A stretch of 8,861 nt of DNA from positions 3,561-12,421 of the forward strand of contig DIQY01000065.1 in NCBI GenBank assembly GCA_002424295.1. The letters are read 5' to 3'. This stretch comes from Ruminococcaceae bacterium UBA5450 (GTDB lineage: Bacteria; Bacillota; Clostridia; Oscillospirales; Acutalibacteraceae). How positions within the stretch are numbered: the stretch's first letter is position 1; every line of letters starts with the position of its first letter. Of this stretch, positions 5,923-8,861 are shown in pieces. The notes under the pieces were generated by a model that was not told where the DNA came from, ran no database searches, and saw only the letters and a list, made by a program, of their open reading frames with translations. The position numbers and the translations under genes were made by a program.

Positions 5923-5974
5923 GAACGGTCAAAAGAGAAATAAAACAGGAATGGTTTGTTTGAAAGGGGTTTTT

Positions 5975-8074
5975 ATGATGAGTACAGTTCCGGAGTTATT
6001 CGGTACACTGGTCTTTAATGATTCGGTTATGAAAGCAAGGCTGCCCAAAGATACCTATCAAGTTTTAAAAATGACCCGCGAAAATGGAAAGCCATTAGAT
6101 CCTCAGGTGGCAAATGTGGTAGCGAACACCATGAAGGATTGGGCAGTAGAAAATGGCTGCACCCATTTTACACATTGGTTTCAGCCGATGAATGGCATTA
6201 CCGCGGAAAAGCATGATAGCTTTATTTCTCCGGTGGCAGGCGGAAAAGTAATTATGGAGTTTTCCGGCAAGGAGTTGATCAAAGGGGAGCCGGATGCAAG
6301 TTCCTTCCCGAACGGCGGCCTGCGATCCACCTTTGAAGCGCGTGGATATACTGCTTGGGATCCCACCAGTGATGCATTTATCAAGGATGGCAGCCTTTGT
6401 GTCCCCACTGCTTTTTGCTCTTATGGAGGGGAAGCGCTTGATAAAAAGACACCGCTTTTGCGTTCCATGAATGTCATTAATGAGCAGGCTCTGCGGATTT
6501 TACGGCTGTTTGGGGATCAAAAGACACAGCGTGTGAATGTAACCGTGGGTGCGGAACAGGAATATTTTCTAATTGATCGAAAATTGTTTGAAGAGCGTGA
6601 AGATCTTATTTGTACCGGACGTACACTTTTTGGTGCAATGCCACCAAAAGGGCAAGAGATGGAAGATCATTATTTTGGCGTTATTAAGCCGCGGGTCTCT
6701 GCCTTTATGAAAGATTTGGATGAGGAATTGTGGAAATTGGGGATTCTTGCAAAAACGAAACATAACGAAGTTGCCCCCGGGCAGCATGAGTTGGCCCCGA
6801 TCTTTACAACTGTGAATGTAGCAACCGACCAGAACCAGTTGACAATGGAAATCATGAAAAAAGTTGCGGCAAAGCATGGGCTTTCCTGTCTGCTGCACGA
6901 AAAGCCATTTAATGGGGTGAATGGTTCCGGCAAACACGACAACTGGTCGTTGAGCACCGACCGCGGGGTCAATCTTTTGGAGCCTGGGGATTCTCCGCGG
7001 ACGAATGCACGCTTTTTGCTGTTTTTAACCGCAATTATTGAAGCGGTGGATACGCATCAGGACCTTTTGCGTCTTTCCGTTGCAAGTGCAGGGAACGATC
7101 ATCGCCTTGGCGGAAATGAAGCACCACCGGCAATTATTTCGATTTTTTTGGGGAATCAGCTTACCGAAGTTTTGGATTCCATTGAAAAGAAAGAGGAATA
7201 TAAGGAAAGTCAGGGTAAATCTGTTTTGACAATTGGCGTGGATGTATTGCCCAATTTGCCGAAAGACGCGACCGATCGTAATCGTACTTCTCCTTTTGCA
7301 TTTACCGGAAATAAGTTTGAGTTTCGTATGCTTGGGTCTACCGTTTCTATCGGCTGTCCAAATATGATTTTGAATACCATCGTTGCTGATGTGCTTTGCA
7401 AATATGCGGACCGGCTGGAAAAAGCGAAAGATTTCAACTACGAATTGGAGCATTTGATTCGTCATGCGTATCGGGATCATAAGAAGATCATTTTTAACGG
7501 CGACGGATATACCGATGGATGGGTAAAAGAAGCTGAAAAGCGCGGATTGCTGAATCTAGCGACTACAGCTGATTGTATGCCTCTTTACAAAAAAGAAGAG
7601 AACATTAAGCTGTTTGAAAAATATGGAGTTTTGTCTCGTATGGAGGTTTGTTCCCGCTGCGAGATTCAGATGGAAAATTATAATAAACAGCAGCATATCG
7701 AAGCTCTGACAATGGAAGATATGATTCAAAAGCAGATTTTTCCTGCAATGTGCAGCTATATGAAGATGCTTTCCGAAGAAATCTCTCTGAAAAAGCAGAT
7801 CGGAGCAGGAATTTCTTATGAGGTAGAGGAAACTTTGGTCAAGAAACTTTCGAGTTTGTCAGTAGAACTTTTCCATGAGTTGGAGGCTTTGAAGACAGCA
7901 GTTGCCGGGGAGCAGAAAATTACGGATGTAGAAAAGCTTTGCCGATATTGTGCAGATGTACTTTTGGTGCAGATGGAAAAAACTCGAGCAGTTGCCGATC
8001 AGATAGAACCGTTAGTTGGTAAGACCTATTGGCCCTATCCATGCTATGGGGATCTTTTGTTTTCCGTAAATTAA
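5975..8074 (+). CDS. glnN: Glutamine synthetase type III (GSIII)
   Basis: ATP-dependent ligation of ammonia to glutamate, the main ammonia-assimilation step, in the cytoplasm as a large (dodecameric in known members) complex. 699 residues, the usual GSIII size and far above GSI/GSII (about 350-470). GSIII core motifs: metal-site glutamates in GAEQEYFLID (E194, E196); NEVAPGQHELAPIF from 264; GVNGSGKHDNWS (314-325); ASAGNDHRLGGNEAPPA (370-386); DRNRTSPFAFTGNKFEFR (434-451); and a helical C-terminal part. Start choice: two adjacent ATGs at 5975 and 5978 follow GAAAGGGG (5962-5969) at 5 and 8 nt. Typical GSIII N-termini (STVPELFGTLVFND) begin here, so 5978 is equally possible. The frame is open upstream to a GTG at 5921, but that 18-residue extension has no family resemblance or ribosome site. 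Probably monocistronic, with a promoter at 5818-5847 and a terminator after the stop. Confidence 0.97.
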   Translation: MMSTVPELFGTLVFNDSVMKARLPKDTYQVLKMTRENGKPLDPQVANVVANTMKDWAVENGCTHFTHWFQPMNGITAEKHDSFISPVAGGKVIMEFSGKELIKGEPDASSFPNGGLRSTFEARGYTAWDPTSDAFIKDGSLCVPTAFCSYGGEALDKKTPLLRSMNVINEQALRILRLFGDQKTQRVNVTVGAEQEYFLIDRKLFEEREDLICTGRTLFGAMPPKGQEMEDHYFGVIKPRVSAFMKDLDEELWKLGILAKTKHNEVAPGQHELAPIFTTVNVATDQNQLTMEIMKKVAAKHGLSCLLHEKPFNGVNGSGKHDNWSLSTDRGVNLLEPGDSPRTNARFLLFLTAIIEAVDTHQDLLRLSVASAGNDHRLGGNEAPPAIISIFLGNQLTEVLDSIEKKEEYKESQGKSVLTIGVDVLPNLPKDATDRNRTSPFAFTGNKFEFRMLGSTVSIGCPNMILNTIVADVLCKYADRLEKAKDFNYELEHLIRHAYRDHKKIIFNGDGYTDGWVKEAEKRGLLNLATTADCMPLYKKEENIKLFEKYGVLSRMEVCSRCEIQMENYNKQQHIEALTMEDMIQKQIFPAMCSYMKMLSEEISLKKQIGAGISYEVEETLVKKLSSLSVELFHELEALKTAVAGEQKITDVEKLCRYCADVLLVQMEKTRAVADQIEPLVGKTYWPYPCYGDLLFSVN

Positions 8075-8093
8075 ATAAACTCATTTTATTCAT

Positions 8094-8141
8094 AAAAGAG
8101 AGAATACAAAGCCAAAAAACGACTTTGTATTCTCTTTTTTT
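8094..8141. terminator. Bidirectional terminator after glutamine synthetase
   Basis: GAGAATACAAAG (8100-8111) pairs perfectly with CTTTGTATTCTC (8123-8134); the stem extends outward through A-T pairs. Plus strand: followed by TTTTTTT (8135-8141). Minus strand: followed by the complement of AAAA at 8094-8097. It sits 25 bp after the GSIII stop and just past the stop of the convergent AraC gene. Confidence 0.9.
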
Positions 8142-8147
8142 ATTCTT

Positions 8148-8732
8148 TTAAAGGGTGATGAAATCCAGCTTTCCCGGGGAAAATTCTTTTTGGATTTTTT
8201 CTTGAAAAGTAGAAGGCGGCATATGCATATATTCTTTAAACGCTTTTGCAAAATGGGATTGGTCATAATAACCACAGTCCTGTGCAACATCGACAATGGA
8301 CATTGCTGGGTGTTCAATCATTGTTCGCAGTGCATTTTGAAAACGGATATTCGCCAAAACTGTTTTAGGGGCAAGCCCTACATGTTCTGTAATCACTTTT
8401 TGAAGATATCGGGCACTGTAGCCGGTTTGTTCTTGCAGTTCAGAAATTCGGATATTGCCGTGCTGCATCAGAGCATCATGCATCATCTTTTGGATTAAAG
8501 AAGAAGTTTCCCGCTGCTTTGTACGGTTTTCCCATTGAAGAATAAAATTTCGTAGATATTTGATGCGCTGCTCAAAAGTTTCGGAGTATGTCATTTGCTC
8601 TAAAATGGACCCCGGCTGCAGAAGATCATCCAATGGAATTTCTGTATCTGCAAGTTCATTGCTGGGAATTCCAAAAATTCTGGTAAATTCACCTGGAAAA
8701 AAATTGGCAGGCAAAAACTTGCAGCATTCCAT
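8148..8732 (-). CDS. AraC-family transcription regulator, downstream part of a frame-broken gene
   Basis: 194 residues readable from ATG at 8732. The C-terminal half is an AraC/XylS DNA-binding domain with two helix-turn-helix units: ISELQEQTGYSARYLQKVI (96-114) and MSIVDVAQDCGYYDQSHFAK (144-163), then the usual family end EYMHMPPSTFQ (167-177). Residues 1-65 (CKFLPANFFPGEFTRIFG, then EIPLDDLL) match the end of the N-terminal sensing domain of this regulator type, not a natural N-terminus. An in-frame TAA occurs nine codons before the ATG, no ribosome site precedes it, and the missing upstream half continues in another frame (8689-8861). The protein is therefore probably the 3' part of a larger gene (family usually about 260-280 residues). 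Effector and targets are unknown; no operator could be linked to it. Confidence 0.85.
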   Translation of the reverse strand: MECCKFLPANFFPGEFTRIFGIPSNELADTEIPLDDLLQPGSILEQMTYSETFEQRIKYLRNFILQWENRTKQRETSSLIQKMMHDALMQHGNIRISELQEQTGYSARYLQKVITEHVGLAPKTVLANIRFQNALRTMIEHPAMSIVDVAQDCGYYDQSHFAKAFKEYMHMPPSTFQEKIQKEFSPGKLDFITL

Positions 8733-8861
8733 AAAGGGGAACTTTTTTGCTTTGATTTAATGCGCCACAACAAATAGCACATGGATTGTTTGGATCTGTA
8801 GAAAATAAAATTCCAACCAGACCAATTCCAGGAACACAACTTAATCCATCTGCTTTACCGG
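8689..8861 (-). pseudogene. Upstream fragment of the AraC-family regulator in a different frame, runs off the right edge
   Basis: Reading the minus strand from 8859 gives 56 codons to a TGA at 8689-8691. The first 41 residues end in LFSTDPNNPCAICCGAL then NQSKKVP, which resembles the sensing-domain segment that normally precedes a 'FxPGxF' motif in this AraC subgroup. That motif (FFPGEF) is found at once in the neighbouring frame after 8736. Shifting forward by one base in the run at 8736-8739 (GGGG on plus, CCCC in the mRNA) joins ...SKKVPF to MECCKFLPANFFPGEF and gives a continuous protein. The true start lies beyond 8861. Cause unknown: real mutation, sequence error in a homopolymer, or recoding. 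Confidence 0.7.

Noticed and set aside
5921..5974. GTG start giving an 18-residue longer glutamine synthetase
   Set aside because: No ribosome site at 5921, the extension lies in the dyad-bearing leader and is unlike GSIII N-termini; the ATG pair at 5975/5978 has a strong GAAAGGGG.
5570..5974. GlnR (TGTNA-N7-TNACA) or CcpA cre sites upstream of glutamine synthetase
   Set aside because: Partial resemblance such as TGTAATGCTATTAATTGCA near 5597 lacks the required second half-site; no good match was found.
8743..8748. A-AAA-AAG slippery sequence (as in dnaX) as the cause of the AraC frame change
   Set aside because: The frame change needed is +1 from the upstream frame, while this heptamer promotes -1 slippage, and the upstream frame does not read it in the required phase. 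A CCC-C +1 event or a simple indel fits better.
1..8861. CRISPR arrays, insertion sequences, tRNA or rRNA genes
   Set aside because: No regularly spaced repeats, transposase-like frames, terminal inverted repeats or RNA-gene signatures were seen on either strand.

Overview
The window looks like chromosomal DNA of a low-to-moderate GC Gram-positive anaerobe, most likely a clostridium of the Oscillospirales/Ruminococcaceae type. This is inferred from two T-box leader RNAs, a type III glutamine synthetase, a short Firmicutes-type CstA transporter, strong purine-rich ribosome binding sites and many hairpin-plus-T-run terminators. No mobile element, CRISPR array, tRNA or rRNA was seen.

Layout. 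(1) 1-1253, minus strand: the 5' two thirds of ilvB (acetolactate synthase large subunit), running off the left edge. (2) 1254-2154: a control region with two T-box leaders firing away from each other. The left one (minus) serves ilvB and shows an isoleucine-type ATC specifier; the right one (plus) serves a cstA-family transporter gene. Each has its own sigma-A-like promoter, T-box core and leader terminator, and the two share a 13-nt Stem I apical sequence. (3) 2155-3843, plus: the CstA-family carrier, closed by a perfect 18-bp bidirectional terminator. (4) 3953-5569, minus: a two-gene operon of a CrtO-like membrane acyltransferase (first) and a secreted, membrane-anchored protein with a cohesin-like and a cadherin-like beta-sandwich domain (second). 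(5) 5570-5974: an AT-rich divergent control region with a promoter on each strand and a 12-nt element present three times. (6) 5975-8074, plus: glutamine synthetase type III. (7) 8148-8861, minus: an AraC-family regulator whose reading frame breaks once near 8736-8739 and whose 5' end lies beyond the right edge.

How they fit together. Branched-chain amino acid synthesis, a carrier for peptides or small carbon compounds, and ammonia assimilation all belong to amino-acid and nitrogen supply. The two T-boxes tie the first two to tRNA charging. The CrtO-like/cohesin-like pair stands apart: it looks like a small cell-envelope module and is the least understood part of the window. The most notable items are the back-to-back T-boxes with one serving cstA, the envelope pair, and the frame break in the AraC gene.
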